Origin: Xestospongia bergquistia
Lineage: Eukaryota; Porifera; Demospongiae; Haplosclerida; Petrosiidae
Direction of reading: 5' to 3'
DNA: 64,000 bases
Assembly: GCA_963965975.1 (NCBI GenBank)
Contig: OZ014415.1
Location: 7,603,057 to 7,667,056 of the forward strand
The notes under the pieces are model-generated. The model saw only the letters and a list, made by a program, of their open reading frames with translations, was not told the origin of the DNA and did not search any database. The translations under genes and the position numbers were made by a program. Of the stretch, positions 23,201 through 51,468 are shown one piece after another. Each line of letters begins with the position of its first letter. Positions within the stretch are counted from its first letter, which is position 1.

Positions 23201-24429
23201 CAACAGGAAATCAATATAATTTGGTATTCATAAAGGTTAATCAGTGATCTTGCCACATACTAAATATTAACAACTTCCTGTTTAAAATGGCTGCATAGCA
23301 ATAGTTTATACGCAAGCGTTCGTTCAAAATTTGTTTGCGCGTTAGGTACCATTTCGCATTTATGGTCACATTTTAAACAATTCATTAAAATTATTCAGTT
23401 TACATGAATCCCATATAAAAACCAATAACAAATCATTAGTGGCTCTAATTATTAGGTACATAAGCATTACATTAATAAAAAAAACAATATGATGTTTACT
23501 TTTTGCATGATTTTAGTACATGTAACCTGACCATGTATTAGTTAAATCAACTAATTAATTGTTATAACATATATATTAATTATACTAATGATATCTTACA
23601 GAAATTGTGAGCCTTGTGAAAATCCCATTGCATTGAAACCGTTTCTTAGTTTGGGGTCCGAGGAAAGAAGATCGCATGCTTTCTCAATTTGAATGTTAGC
23701 ATTTAAGAAAAAACTATTGTATGAATCCTGAAACAAAAAATAATATTGAATTAATCATTCTGTTCTATGTATTAGAATGCTATGATTAAATTTTATTCTT
23801 CATTCTCAGACTCCTAGGAGTCTAGGAATGTCAAAAATGTTTGTGAGGAAAACAATGACATTGATGTTTCCTTTACTTCTTGGGGTGTCTTTCCAAAGGC
23901 GACCATTTTTACATATATTCCAGGTATAAGTCTCTCTAGCACTTTTTTATACGATGCAGCTCCATGTGTGTAACAGCAACTATCACCTAATATAGAATAT
24001 ATATTGTAACAACAACTATCACCTTGTATGGGATATATATTGTAACAGCAACTATCACCTACGTGTACATGTGTAGTGTGCGTGTGTGTGGATGGATGGT
24101 CATGCATAAATACAAATTATATGTGTGCATGGATTGATGGATGGTCATGAGTTAATATAAATTATGTTTATATGTCTTAAGTCTTGAATCTTCAAATTTA
24201 AGTTATTGATATTGTATCTCAATCTCTATTAGTCAATAGGCTAGTTCATATACATATATGTACATGTAGCCAGGTCACATGACATGTGAGGTCCTTTCTC
24301 TGTATACTTACCCATTCCCGGCCATATTACTAATGGGACAGTAACATCATCTTTTGTTGTGAATGATTTGGTAAGACATGTTGGGATCAGTAAGAGAAGG
24401 AAGAGAAACAAATTTGAGAGAAGGAGCAT
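20217..24429 (-). CDS. PPT1: Palmitoyl-protein thioesterase 1
   Basis: Lysosomal hydrolase that removes thioester-linked palmitate from cysteines. Eight exons (24312-24429, 23877-23986, 23600-23727, 22661-22834, 22119-22209, 21806-21904, 20677-20748, 20217-20369) give 314 residues, close to the human 306. A signal peptide opens the protein ([19 protein letters not shown]). Family blocks are in order: [101 protein letters not shown]. The catalytic triad is Ser113 (GFSQG), Asp231 (FLDD) and His287 (SESHLQ), each two positions from the human S115/D233/H289. The tail is about 11 residues longer. Exon 2 has three in-frame tandem acceptors, and the donor of the exon at 22119 is duplicated. The TTLL gene lies 356 bp upstream on the same strand. 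Confidence 0.95.
22160..22510. repeat. Duplicated AG-rich block in PPT1 intron 4
   Basis: Two diverged copies of a roughly 150-200 bp segment rich in GATAAAGGATAGATAAA-type units, each adjoining a block resembling GATGGGCATGTA...CAGCTG. Reverse-strand frames across it (Cys-rich or Phe/Ile-rich peptides) do not fit the PPT1 splice phases and are not coding. Confidence 0.7.
23131..23353. mobile_element. Fold-back element (MITE-like) in PPT1 intron 3
   Basis: The ends are long imperfect inverted repeats. The left end starts AATGGTACCTAATGTGCAAG; the reverse complement of the right end starts AATGGTACCTAACGCGCAAA. Similarity continues inward for about 65 bp (AAATTT..GAA, GCTTG.GTA.AAAC..TTGCTA.GC). 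Only about 90 bp separate the arms. There is no ORF and no clear target duplication, so the class is undetermined. Confidence 0.7.
23974..24064 (-). repeat. 36-bp tandem triplication of the PPT1 exon 2 acceptor
   Basis: On the - strand the unit AG|GTGATAGTTGCTGTTACA occurs three times, with exon starts at 23986, 24022 and 24058, spaced exactly 36 nt. All three are AG-terminated and in the same phase. The copy at 23986 leads directly into the conserved GDSCC context; the others would prepend 12 or 24 residues ([24 protein letters not shown]). Confidence 0.85.
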
Positions 24430-24785
24430 TTCATACCAAGTTTGCTGGCTCAGCAGATTTAGCCATAGAGGGGGGGGGGGGTGGAGCTACCAAATTGCAC
24501 TTCAACTATTGGCAGTTTACATAGTATAGATATTAATAGTCATATTGACAATATTACAGAATTTAATGCATTGCAACTTTGGTCTGATTCATGCAGTCTA
24601 TTGTTGCAAGAATGGTGTGTTCTATTGTCTATGGATATTACACAAGAGGGCTGTCCATATACAGTATATATAATGGTGACTATGGACACTGTCTGTGCAT
24701 TTTAGAAATTCTATTTTTTCCATTAAGTATATTTTTAAAAGATGAAACATACATCACATTTAATACAGCAGACAAATTAAATAAA

Positions 24786-27700
24786 TTATGATTGTATCTT
24801 TGGAAGAGAGTTTGACGTGGTAATCATGACAGAAGGTACTGATCGACTCTTTCCTCTACCATATAAATGAACTATAGAACGTTTTTGAGTGGAATGCATT
24901 GTAAGAGGACGAAGAGGAAGATCTGATTTTCTCTTAGTGGTAACCTGATATAATTTCCTACAGAAAATTATAATAATGTGAAATTTATAATTGATATCAA
25001 AATATTCAATTGTACCTTTTACTTTCTGTGCTTTTTTGGAAGTCATAACAATAATAAGCAACTATAACTTTAGCTTGACATAATTCTACTACTTTCCTGC
25101 AACAGTGAATTTCTGATATAGAGAGAACGTCTGTCTTCTTTTTAAATAACTTCTCCCAATGTTCACTGCCAAAAATATAATAGTGACATTATGAGACACC
25201 AAGGTTCTCTCTCTCTACACTACTGTATTCTTACTTCCTTACCCCGTTCCTTCTGGCATCGTAGACCATAAACCTTGTCCATGATTTGATAAAAGAAAGT
25301 TAAAGAGACGTATAAAGACTTTGTTGAGTCGAATAGACTCGATCATTGATGTTCTCCAGTAAGTGACTATTAAGTTACGAACACATTCTTTAATAGGAGT
25401 TAAGAGCTGGAAAAAAAAGAAAAAGAGTGAAGAAAGGTAATTATGAAAATAATATCTTTTTCTAACTTGTTTTCGTTTTGTACTATCGAGTGATATTAAC
25501 CAAAAGGAACGGACTTCAGGCTGATGATTTGACCAATTTGATTGGATCTATAACGAGAAAACTAGGTAATCTAATGTTCATACATTCAGATCTTCATCTT
25601 AACTTTATCCTGATCAAATTTTAGTCTATTTATAGAGTAAAGGATCATTTACCTCTTCAAGAATCCTCTTAACTTCATCTCCACTTTTACCAGGGTAAAA
25701 TGGGAGGAGACTATTTAATGCTAACATAGTCCTCTGTGTTTGTTCCTCCTCGTGTTCTCGGGCAGCCATTGCCTTTAGACCTGCCTCCTGGAAATGAAAA
25801 TGAAGTAAATATGAGTTACCACTGCACTCCCATTAGGCTACAGTGTATATCTGTTACCAGTGCACTCCCATTAGGCTACAGTGTAACATTAGGCTATCAC
25901 TTGCTTACCATTGGTGAGGACTCATAAAAAGATAAAGGCTGCACTGATGCAAATGAAGAAGATTGAGAAGGAATTGACTCCTAAAAGGTAAATTATATGT
26001 AACATCTATACATCTTCCGTCATTGTCAACAATAGCATATTATTTGTTATCTTACAAATAACAAATGTGAGTTGGTTGGAAGACACCCAAATCTTTCCTC
26101 TGTCTCGTATTGTGATAACAACTCTAACAATTCCTTTTCTCTCATTCTTTCTAGACCCTTGATGTAACTTTGATGACGATGTTGATTTTTGCCTAACAAA
26201 AGAATAGTGACAAATAAAATGAATGGAAACTATAAAGGACTATAATGGAAACTATAAAAGACTATAATGGAGACCACAAAGGAGTATAATGGAGACTATA
26301 AAGGACTATAATGGAGACTATACAGGACTATAATGGAGACTATAAAGGACTAGCTATAATGGAGACTATAAAGGAGTATAATGGAAACTATAAAGGAGTA
26401 TAATGGAGACTATAAAGGAGTATAATGGAGACTATAAAGGAGTATAATGGAAACTCTTATAAAGAACCACACTTTTTATATAAGGACGTCAATAATGTCA
26501 AAAGTAAAATTTAGCTATATTGAGGCATCTCTGCTATATTCATAAACCACAACAATAAGACTTGTACGACAACAATAGAAGTTTGCAATTTGGTATTGTT
26601 TTAAAAATAATACACTTACAAGAATCATTACATATTCATAGACCACAACAATGGAAAACTTGTAATTTGATAGTCATAAAACAATAGACTTACAAGAATC
26701 ATTACATATTCATAGCCACAACAATAAACTCATTATATATTCATAGACCACAACATCAAGACTTGTACCACAACAATGAAGCTTGTAATTTTTTGCTATT
26801 GTTATAAAAAACAATACACAGTTATGTATACAATAGAGAGGGTTTATTCTAAACATCATACTAACTTAAAATTACTATATAACACAAATTCCATCACAAA
26901 GTAAGATAATACCTGCAAAGGAGACACTAGCAGAATCATTTAACAAACTTTCATAGACCAATTGTCGATGTGGATCAGTTGATGGATAGATCCTCTGATA
27001 ATCACCCTATTAATAAGATGATGTAATATATGATATTTTATTGGTACTTGTACTTGCCATTGGTACTTACCATATACTCCTCTTCATGACGTTCTAATTC
27101 TTTGTTCTTCCTAATCTCCATGAGCCTTGTTTTCTAGAAGAGGAATATAAATTAGATAATACTTACTATATATACAAACACTACAAAACATGTAAACACA
27201 AACACAATAAATATATAATGTATGTTATAATACAATCTAATGAAGAGGATGCATTCAAATACAACCGATATAATTAGCTACTATCATACTTACCACTTCT
27301 TCTCTCTTTCTTTCCCTCATTAAGATAGCATCTTCTTGGTCCTACATATACAAAAACGATTTAGAACTTTATAATTTTGAATTCTATCAATAATTAATAC
27401 ATTGATAATAACATCTTATATGTGTAGTGATAATAGTTAGTATGTAATAGTCACATGACACATTGATAGTTATTATGTGATAGTCACATGACACATTGAT
27501 AGTTATTATGTGATAGTCACACGACACATTGATAGTTATTATGTGATAGTCACATGTTACATCACTTGACACAGTACATTACTTCTTACTCCAATAATAT
27601 CAAGTGCTTGTCGTGATCCTCGTGATGATGTTGGCTGCAACAGACGTCTCCTTGATGCCATTCTTTGAGATGATAATTTCTTTACTCTATCAGAAGGTCT

Positions 27701-30700
27701 AGCAAAAAAGATTATTCAACAGAGATGACCTGGAGAATCTTGTTAAAGTAATAGATGCTCACTTGATATTCATTAGTCTCAAAGCATCACTAATAACGCC
27801 AGTTTTTATTTGGACATCTAATTGTGAGTCTATACCAAAACTTGGAGAACGATTGACCTACACATGTACATGGTACAAGTAATAAATGTAATATTGATCT
27901 TAATGTTCTATTTATAACATACAATATTCATTTGTGTCTTTTAAACATTAATTCATCCATCCATCTATAACCAGACAATCTATCTATCCATTTATTCATC
28001 TTTTCATCCGTTACATATCAATAGATTTATCTATTTATTCATACCTCTATTAACCACGGTCTAACATTCTCGTCCACTAATACGTCAAACCCTAATACTT
28101 CAAAGCACTGACATTTATCATGAGGACCCATACTAGGACGACAAGCTTGATATGAATGTTGTATATGAGGCTGAGCTACAATTAATGTCTTAACAATAAC
28201 ATCCTGAATAGGGGGGAAGAGAGAAAGGTAATAGAACACTATTATTGCCTAATAAGCAGAACAACCCTTGTTATTATTGCCAAAGTAAGTTAATACATAC
28301 AGCTACATTAACACACCCAGAAAACAAAGACAAGTGGCTTACTTATCATCATTATTATAATATAGCTATATTTACTATTAAATAGTTATTATTGCCAAAT
28401 TTAGTAACCACACAGTAACTAAGGTAACCAAAGATACATAAGCACAATAGTCACATGTACATGTGTGCCTACTTACATGTACTTACATGTATTTTAGCCC
28501 ATAACTCAATGACATTGTAGCCATTTCTCATCAACCATTGATTAAAGAACTGCAGAGACCTGTAAAAATGGTGTGAGTTGATCTGTTATTAAAGACAAAA
28601 TGACTGCTTACCTTTTGCTACCTTTATCAAAATCTTCATCTTTATCATATGTATCACTATGTTTGTTAATTGAATAGTTAGTAAGATGCATAAAGTACTG
28701 ATCCTATAAAAGGGAAACAATATATATAATAATACTATAATGTGCGTTAATGATCATTTATACCAAGTTGTCATTTGTAGGTGGGACATAGGCTTGTGTT
28801 GACAGTCTTACCTAAAGACACAGAAAATATGTTAATAATCTAAAGTACGCACTTTGATAAATGTATCAAAGGTCAAAGTACAAGTACAAAATAAAATACA
28901 AGAACTTGTACTTTATGTAAATTAAAACTGGTCAATAATACCATATTGTATGTCAATAAACATCTTGTTGCTAGGATACTAGTAATTTGTCTATCCATGT
29001 CTTTGTAAGTGAATATTTATTGACCTTAGAACAAGATGTTTTTTTAACGGTAACCACATTGATATAATTTCAAAGGTGTCAAAAGTCTTGAGAGATCCTG
29101 TTGCTATGAATAATGAACAAATAACCCGTGACCATGGTTATTCGTTCATTATTCATAGAATAACTCATAGTGACCATGGTATGGCAAAGTCATGTCAGAC
29201 ATGTGCTAACCATTTGTGGTACCTAATTAAAACCACAATCTTTAATTCTACTTATTCCTATAGAGCTATCCTCTAAATATGGTGAAAAGAAATGGCCGCA
29301 CTCAAAGCTACTTCCTACTTTAACTGCTTCTATAAACAGTATGTTAAAGATTAAATGATATTTATTGAGATATGATTAACACTAATCAAGTTTTATTGAT
29401 GTTTGTGATACAATACTGTATGTAAATTCGGTGCATTAGATTATTAATCAGTATAAGCATGTACATCAATTCACTGATACCACGCACTCAGGTTAAATCT
29501 CCTTCAAATAAGAACTAAGTGATATTAATGATATGTAGACATAATAAAAATGAGCTATAGCACACATGGCTGTTGGCTTATATGTTATTTAATACAATAT
29601 ATTTAAATAGTTAAAGTATACACACTAACCAAGCCATCTTTAAAGATGAATATTCTAAGAGGATCACAAGATGTCACCAGTACGTATACTCTGAGGTCAA
29701 ACTTGAATCCATCCAATAGAAGAGGCTGAAAGAAAGCGTGAGAGACAATGAACAATGAATATGATAATAAGTTTCATTGATAAAATACATGCAAATAAAA
29801 TAACAGAGAGAGACGTAGTGAATATTTTTAAACAGCTGATGTTTATCATAAATATTCCCTCCAGGGGAAGAAATCAGATCACCCCATACAATGAGGGAGT
29901 GAATTTAAGGTCAATCCCCCATTTTCTCACGCACGCTCGCACACACACACACACACACATATACCTTTTCAATGTATTCTTGTACTATAAGGTTCTCTCC
30001 TTGAGTTATTTGTTCGATACTCTGAGCTAAACTAATACTATAAAGAAAGACAATTATTCATCTATCTGTCATCAAAGGTGTGGCCATTTTCCATCCATCC
30101 ATTCATCATTCCCTTTGGCCATCAATTCATTAATCATCTAACAATTATTCTCTGTCCACACATCATAACAATATATCATAATTCATCCATATATCAATTA
30201 CACCCACCCATTTCCCATTGCACCATTAGGAGGTTTTACAATAAATGTTTTTACTCTTCTACGTCTCTTCAAGTCCTTCATAAAATGTGATAATACCCCA
30301 TATTCAGAGGGGAGAACCCACGTCCTCGGCAAAATATTATACTCCTCTTTTCTAATACGCTTGATCCTAAAACACAAAACATTAATCACAGATATATAAG
30401 CCAGGAGGTCTGACTATGAATACAATTATAAATGACTGCAATGTATGGTATTATAACTTGTCTCTAAGACAACATGTAATTAATAATTTTGTATATTTCT
30501 TGACATAATACTCAAAGTAGATAGCTGCATTGTACAAGTACTAGTAATGTAACAAAAAGTTAATGATATACTTTTGGATATTTCTTGCTAAGGAGTCTTT
30601 ACGGCATATTTCTCCCATACCAGCAAAATGATTGAGAAGCTACATTGATAAATTGATAAATGGATGGATACTTGAACTGATGGTCTGTGATGGATTGATT

Positions 30701-31151
30701 GATATAACTTACCTGGTATGGTTTCAATTGTAGGTATTTTTCTAATGGTACAGCAGAATCAATCCAGTATACATCACTATATTAATATAGAGACCAAGAA
30801 CACATGATGTTATATATATAGACAACGTTTAGCTATTGACAACTCTTCTCCAAGAGAATAAATATCTGGTCAGCCATACAGCTGCTTTACTTTACTTACC
30901 ATTCATCATCGTCTTCGTCCTCTATAACGGTCATACTTAAGAGCTCAGCAACTTGTCTGACTGCAAAGAATAAGCAAAGATATATCAAGGAAGGAAAAGA
31001 AGAATTGAGTTTCTGATTGAAGAGTCTACATTTAATCTATTAGCATTAATTATCGTTAATTTTTTGTCTCACCTACTGCATAGCGAGTCCCACTAACATT
31101 GATTCGTACTGTTGAGCTGCTTCGAGGTTTAAGAGAGCTTGCTTGAGCCAT
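24786..31151 (-). CDS. Tubulin polyglutamylase, TTLL6/13-like
   Basis: ATP-grasp enzyme of the tubulin tyrosine ligase-like family, which adds glutamate side chains to axonemal or cytoplasmic tubulin. Twenty-three exons join in frame to about 763 residues; the first coding exon is 31073-31151 and the last is 24786-24957. Catalytic-core blocks come from exons at 30572-30639 ([20 protein letters not shown]), 30208-30366 ([24 protein letters not shown]), 29630-29725 ([20 protein letters not shown]), 28612-28703 ([13 protein letters not shown]), 28045-28203 ([18 protein letters not shown]) and 27763-27857 ([14 protein letters not shown]). They span residues 15-360. The rest is a charged, helical C-terminal extension with no named domain. 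The family usually has VNHSPSF; here it is VNRSPSF. I chose ATG 31149-31151; the exon stays open a little further upstream after an AG, so an earlier exon is possible. Confidence 0.9.
26210..26460. repeat. ~22-bp minisatellite in a TTLL intron
   Basis: About ten copies of ACTATAATGGAGACTATAAAGG with GGAAACT and GGAGTATAA variants, in the intron between exons 26056-26192 and 26913-27006. A longer imperfect repeat (CATAGACCACAACAATA ... CTTACAAGAATCATTACATA) follows at about 26520-26780. Confidence 0.9.
27430..27560. repeat. 33-bp minisatellite in a TTLL intron
   Basis: Four copies of TGATAGTTATTATGTGATAG plus TCACATGACACAT. The unit is a multiple of three, so a repetitive spurious peptide frame appears on the - strand. 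No coding role is supported. Confidence 0.9.
29104..29158. repeat. 55-nt near-perfect inverted repeat (hairpin) in a TTLL intron
   Basis: The arm CTATGAATAATGAAC-A-AATAACC pairs with GGTTATT-C-GTTCATTATTCATAG around a loop of about 10 nt that includes CCATGG. One mismatch is visible. Confidence 0.8.
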
Positions 31152-31624
31152 TAGTCCGTAGCCTAGTATAACATCGATTATCTGTTGCTCCTTAAAAAGC
31201 AGTTCGAGTTTGTTTTATTACTATATGAAGGGATGGAGGGGAAAGGGAGAGTAGCCTTTGTGCTACAACGAAATTACTGCTGTAGTCTTAAGACTTAGCC
31301 ATGGAACAGTCTATTTGTATTTTACGAATGACTTACAGCATTCATAGCCCTCTACTTCCACTATTCATTGCAGTGGCAGTTTTGGGTGGAGCTCGCAGGA
31401 CGCAACCCAATTTCCTGAGCATGCGCAGATAATCTTGGTGCCAATTTGCAAACCGTGCGAATAATATAAACAAATTAGACGAGTTATACAAGCAAAACAC
31501 AGAGAAATATAAATCATTTCTATGACTGAATGTTGATAAATCCATAATACATTAGTTCTAAGAAAAACATTACGCAAAAAATAAAATAACCACGATATCA
31601 CAACATGCATAAACACCAATATCC
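31152..31624. other. Intergenic, TTLL 5' flank and PH-gene 3' flank
   Basis: No gene supported. Two overlapping - strand frames (31342-31545, 31365-31619) lack any domain or splice support. Confidence 0.6.
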
Positions 31625-32443
31625 CTATTCTGAATTGATTTGCAACAGAGATAAGGGGATATTAAACTCCTGCATCAACTCAACTAGTTCATCATCAGCT
31701 CCTTCAAGTACCTTACCACCCAAACCAGCTAAAGTAACAGGTTCTTTGTCGCCGCTATTTCCTGTAATATGACCACGGGTCACCACCTCACTAAAATGCA
31801 AGTCTAACTCTTTGTTAGACGAAAAAGGAGATTTAATAAAAATAACTCTAATAACAGGGTGGATCCCATTGTCCGAGGGTAAGTATGCTGCACTACGATA
31901 AATTTTCTCAGGAAACCAGCTATATTGTGCAAACAAGTTCAAAACTGTTGATAAAGCAACTTCACGTTGACAAAACCAGCCTAAGTGATCTCTTTGTTTC
32001 TTGTCTGGTGAAGTTCGCATTGAGAGTGATGTTAGGATCTGATAATTTACATCACCATTAACTCTGACACCTTCATTCAAAAATACTTCGACTGTAGCAT
32101 ATTTCGTTAGTTTGACACCATGATTTATGGATGAAGCAGCTTTTAAAGCAACATACCATTCTGACAGCTGGATTTCATGATCTGCTGAGAGATAGTAGAC
32201 CTTTTTACTGCTTCCTTTAGCACCGACAATGGCTAGACAATACTGCTTACCCGAGTGTTCTCCAACCTTTGAGATATCGTCTGTCTCTGAGAGTTTGATA
32301 CAACCAAGAGGAGTGGATTCTTCCTTCTTTGAATAGTAAAGAAGGCTATCTCCTCTCAGTACAAACCACCTTGCTTGCCATTTGTTTCTTGCGGCTCCCC
32401 CTTCTTTATAAAGCCATCCTTCTTTCGTAGGCCTACCAGCCAT
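31625..32443 (-). CDS. Intronless PH-domain protein
   Basis: A single open exon of 272 residues. The N-terminus is a pleckstrin homology domain (about residues 5-107). It opens with KEGWLYKEGG, then KWQARWFVLRGDSLLYYSKK, and carries the invariant Trp of the last helix in SEWYVALKAA. PH domains bind phosphoinositides or proteins at membranes. The remaining 160 residues (VEVFLNEGVRVNGDVNY, LGWFCQREVALSTVLNLFAQ) belong to no family I recognise. The lack of introns contrasts with every neighbour and could indicate a retrogene, though I see no poly-A tract or target duplication. It is divergently transcribed from the RPTP gene. Confidence 0.88.
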   Translation of the reverse strand: MAGRPTKEGWLYKEGGAARNKWQARWFVLRGDSLLYYSKKEESTPLGCIKLSETDDISKVGEHSGKQYCLAIVGAKGSSKKVYYLSADHEIQLSEWYVALKAASSINHGVKLTKYATVEVFLNEGVRVNGDVNYQILTSLSMRTSPDKKQRDHLGWFCQREVALSTVLNLFAQYSWFPEKIYRSAAYLPSDNGIHPVIRVIFIKSPFSSNKELDLHFSEVVTRGHITGNSGDKEPVTLAGLGGKVLEGADDELVELMQEFNIPLSLLQINSE

Positions 32444-32687
32444 CGTTTGGTTTAATCTATAAAAGTGAAGGAAAGTAGGCAGATATAAATGTTTGAGGGA
32501 GGGGCTATTTAAATTTATGGGTATGTGTTATTACTAGCCACACCTTCTTTGATGAGTTGATAATGAAGAACCTTATATTCATTAACTTCAGCTGAACAAG
32601 ATCGTTGCTATCCAATACATCTACGATCTACTTAACTTTGTTGTAGAAATTTAACTAGAGGTATCTTCATACTGAAGTGGAGACAGG
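32444..32687. promoter_or_regulatory. Putative bidirectional promoter between the PH gene and the RPTP gene
   Basis: Two start codons face away from each other across 244 bp. The interval has no ORF. I infer shared promoter sequence from the geometry; no specific core element is obvious. Confidence 0.45.
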
Positions 32688-48805
<16,118 letters not shown>

Positions 48806-48825
48806 TACATGTATATGTTAGTGAC

Positions 48826-48945
48826 AGAATACATGTAATACATGTACATGTAATACATGTACATATGATACATGTACATGTGATGCATGTACATATGATA
48901 TATGTACATGTATTACATGTACATATGATATATGTACATTTACTT
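48826..48945. repeat. Palindromic ACATGTAC-type tandem repeat
   Basis: Repeated ATACATGTACATGT(A/G)AT units just after the RPTP stop codon, in its 3' flank. Each unit is self-complementary. Confidence 0.9.
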
Positions 48946-50434
48946 ATTATACATTCAATACATGTAGTATAATTAGTTAACAAGTAAAATTATTAGTTAT
49001 AACTTTATTAGTTATGTTTTGTTTAGTAGTTGACAGGTTTTTTGGTTTGTTTTTTATTATTCTCTCCATGAAGTACATGTTTTAATTATTTTGTTATAGT
49101 CCAGGAGACTATTAGTATTATTAATTATTTTTATTTTTAAAACTATTAATGTAAGAGTCTTATTATTGTGCACATTCAATATCACATTTTGTAATACAAC
49201 ATTTAAATATAGACACATGTGAACACAAATATGATGTAATGGTTTATTCCTTTATATTACATTTTTAATGATCGTATGATTATATGGAGTAGGACCTATA
49301 AGTGAACCAATTATACTGGTAATGGAATCTGATACTTTATTATAAATCATCACACTATATATATTTAAATTAAAAATCTTAAAACATTTAAACTAATGTA
49401 TCATAATTTATTGTTACTATACAATAGTAAAGGATATAGTTCAATTTTTATTGTCTTATTAATCACTGATTAATACTAAAATTTACTATAACACATGTAT
49501 TATATCAACTTTGTACAGGGGACTTGTTAATACTGTACTATTTATATAATGTACTATATGTAATACATGACATACTTTAATATACAATATAGTATGAACT
49601 ATTGCATTGCAAAGAAATTGTTACCTCAACTGTCTATTCCTGTCATTATCTAACTGATTACACAATAAACAAGGGCTCTAGTTATTAAGTAATAACTATG
49701 TAATTAAACAGTCCTTGACCTCTATTCAACCTTGTAAATCATGTTTTCAGATACTTAAGGGTCAGAAGGTTGGTGCCACATAGCATGTGTTTGGGATAAC
49801 TCTACACTGGCAGTTTCTTGACTACCAACAGCAGTGAGTGTAATGCTCGTATAAGTGATGATATTAACAATTGAGGATTGTATAGCTACTCAGGTTGTTA
49901 TATTGATAACGAAGAAGTCTTTGTCTACTGAAATGTGTTTTCAGAATAGAAGTAAAATCCAGCAAATTGTCTGTCAAATATTATATGTATGTAATAATAT
50001 GATTGTTAGTGTTGTATACATGTAAATTGTAACATATACTATTATAATTATAATACTGAATGCTAATATATTAATAATTACTAACTAATTTAAGTTCATA
50101 CTAATGTATTGTAACATGATTAACTAAGTAAAAAGCCAGACTCAATGCCTCCTTTTTGATTTCTCCCTCATTGCAAACTTAAATAATAAATAATTAAATC
50201 TTTTATTAGTCTGACAAGTAATCTATACAATTAGTATATATTTATATGTAGGATTATGCTATTTCATGAATACAGTTATATTAGCACATTTCACAGCATG
50301 GATTTACTATTAAATGACTAAAATTAATATTTATTTGTTACATAAAACATATAGTTAAAAAATCCCAAGATGGATTGGAATTGAACTAAAAACATTTTCC
50401 ATTTAATCAATTGTTAACATTGAAGTCTGAGTAT
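48946..50434. other. Intergenic spacer, no gene seen
   Basis: About 1.5 kb of AT-rich sequence between the RPTP (+) and death-fold gene A (-), which converge here. I find no ORF with domain or splice support and no RNA gene. Confidence 0.65.
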
Positions 50435-51153
50435 TCACAGTTTATCAGCTATAGCATTTTCACCAAGAGCTCTAAGTGCTTTCGCTAATGAGTACACTGA
50501 TGGTCCACCATTAGTGGTGGCTACTTTATCTTTTTTTTGCAACCAATAGGAAAGACAAACTTGGAGACAATCGTCAGGATCACCCCTTTTAGCTGTATCA
50601 ATTTCTTTAAGGGTAGGCTGATAAAGACCAAGTTGAAGGCCAAGTTTTTGCCAGTCAGCACTGCAAAAGAAGTTGTCTTTTAAGAATTTCACAATGGTGT
50701 CAAGATCAGCTTGACCTATAATAGGTAAACATTTAACATTAGATCATAAATTCATTAACTTACAAAGTTGGTCACCTCTTCCAGCTGAAACTAATTTGTA
50801 TGGTCTTTTAACTATGGAGGAAACATCAATCACCTTATTATCTATCTATCTATTTCTATCTATTATGTCTTTCCATATTGCTCAAAAGTAAAAGAAGTCA
50901 CTACACACATAGACACATTAGATAAAATAAATTATACAGAATTTGAGTGATTAGATATGTATTATCCTTGTATACAAATCTACTTAGCTCTGTTTACCTG
51001 TCTATCTGCCTATCTGCTTATGATCTAATACAGATATTATTAACATGTTTTAATTATTTCATTCTCTGTAAATGAAGCTATTTTTGTTGTAATAATTTAG
51101 TTTATTGTACAAGTTCCTAGTCTTCTTTGCTCCAACTCACCATTATTAGACAT
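50435..51153 (-). CDS. Single death-domain protein (gene A)
   Basis: Exons 51141-51153, 50776-50811 and 50435-50715 join at phase-1 introns to about 109 residues. The start is the tiny exon MSNN. The death domain fills most of the protein: FLKDNFFCSADWQKLGLQLG, LYQPTLKEID, PDDCLQVCLSYWLQK, GPSVYSLAKALRALGENAIA. The death fold mediates homotypic assembly in apoptosis and innate signalling. With no other domain, it resembles a free adaptor or decoy. Close paralogues are the last domains of genes B and C. Upstream, the - strand has a TGATGACA motif 60 nt before the ATG and GGAAGTGGTCA further out. Confidence 0.82.
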
Positions 51154-51212
51154 AGTCCTAGCTTATATGTTGTGCTTGACCTCAAATAACAAAATGGAGA
51201 TGAAAGTGCTTA

Positions 51213-51262
51213 TGTCATCAATTCCAGGGAAAGTTATGAATATAGTAAGTTGACCACTTCCT
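51213..51262 (-). promoter_or_regulatory. Shared promoter block of gene A
   Basis: On the - strand, AGGAAGTGGTCA (ETS-like) is followed by TGATGACA about 60 nt before the ATG. TGATGACA also occurs 71, 64 and 64 nt before the ATGs at 58413, 58976 and 57445. Function is inferred from conserved spacing only. Confidence 0.4.
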
Positions 51263-51468
51263 TTTTACAATCCTATACCACTTTTAATGTAGTCTGTAAA
51301 AGCTTAACATGTACATGTGGATAGAAAGAGGGAGCATACATTGAAAACATTGTGATGCTTAAAAATTGAAATTTCTATTAATAATCAGTGACATTAAATT
51401 TCACAAAAAGAAATACATGTACTAATAAAAGACAACTAAAGAAATAATAAAATGAATTTTATATATTA

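Noticed and set aside
23814..24107. Independent 97-residue ORF with His/Thr-rich start
   Set aside because: It is PPT1 exon 2 plus flanking intron and the acceptor repeats read through.
27430..27560. Possible CRISPR-like spaced repeat
   Set aside because: The copies are contiguous with no unique spacers, in an intron of a eukaryotic gene.
27387..27572. Repetitive peptide frame on the - strand
   Set aside because: Product of the 33-bp minisatellite, whose unit is divisible by three; it lies between two TTLL exons.
31342..31619. Two overlapping - strand ORFs downstream of the PH gene
   Set aside because: No domain, no splice support, different frames over the same DNA; most likely 3' flank.
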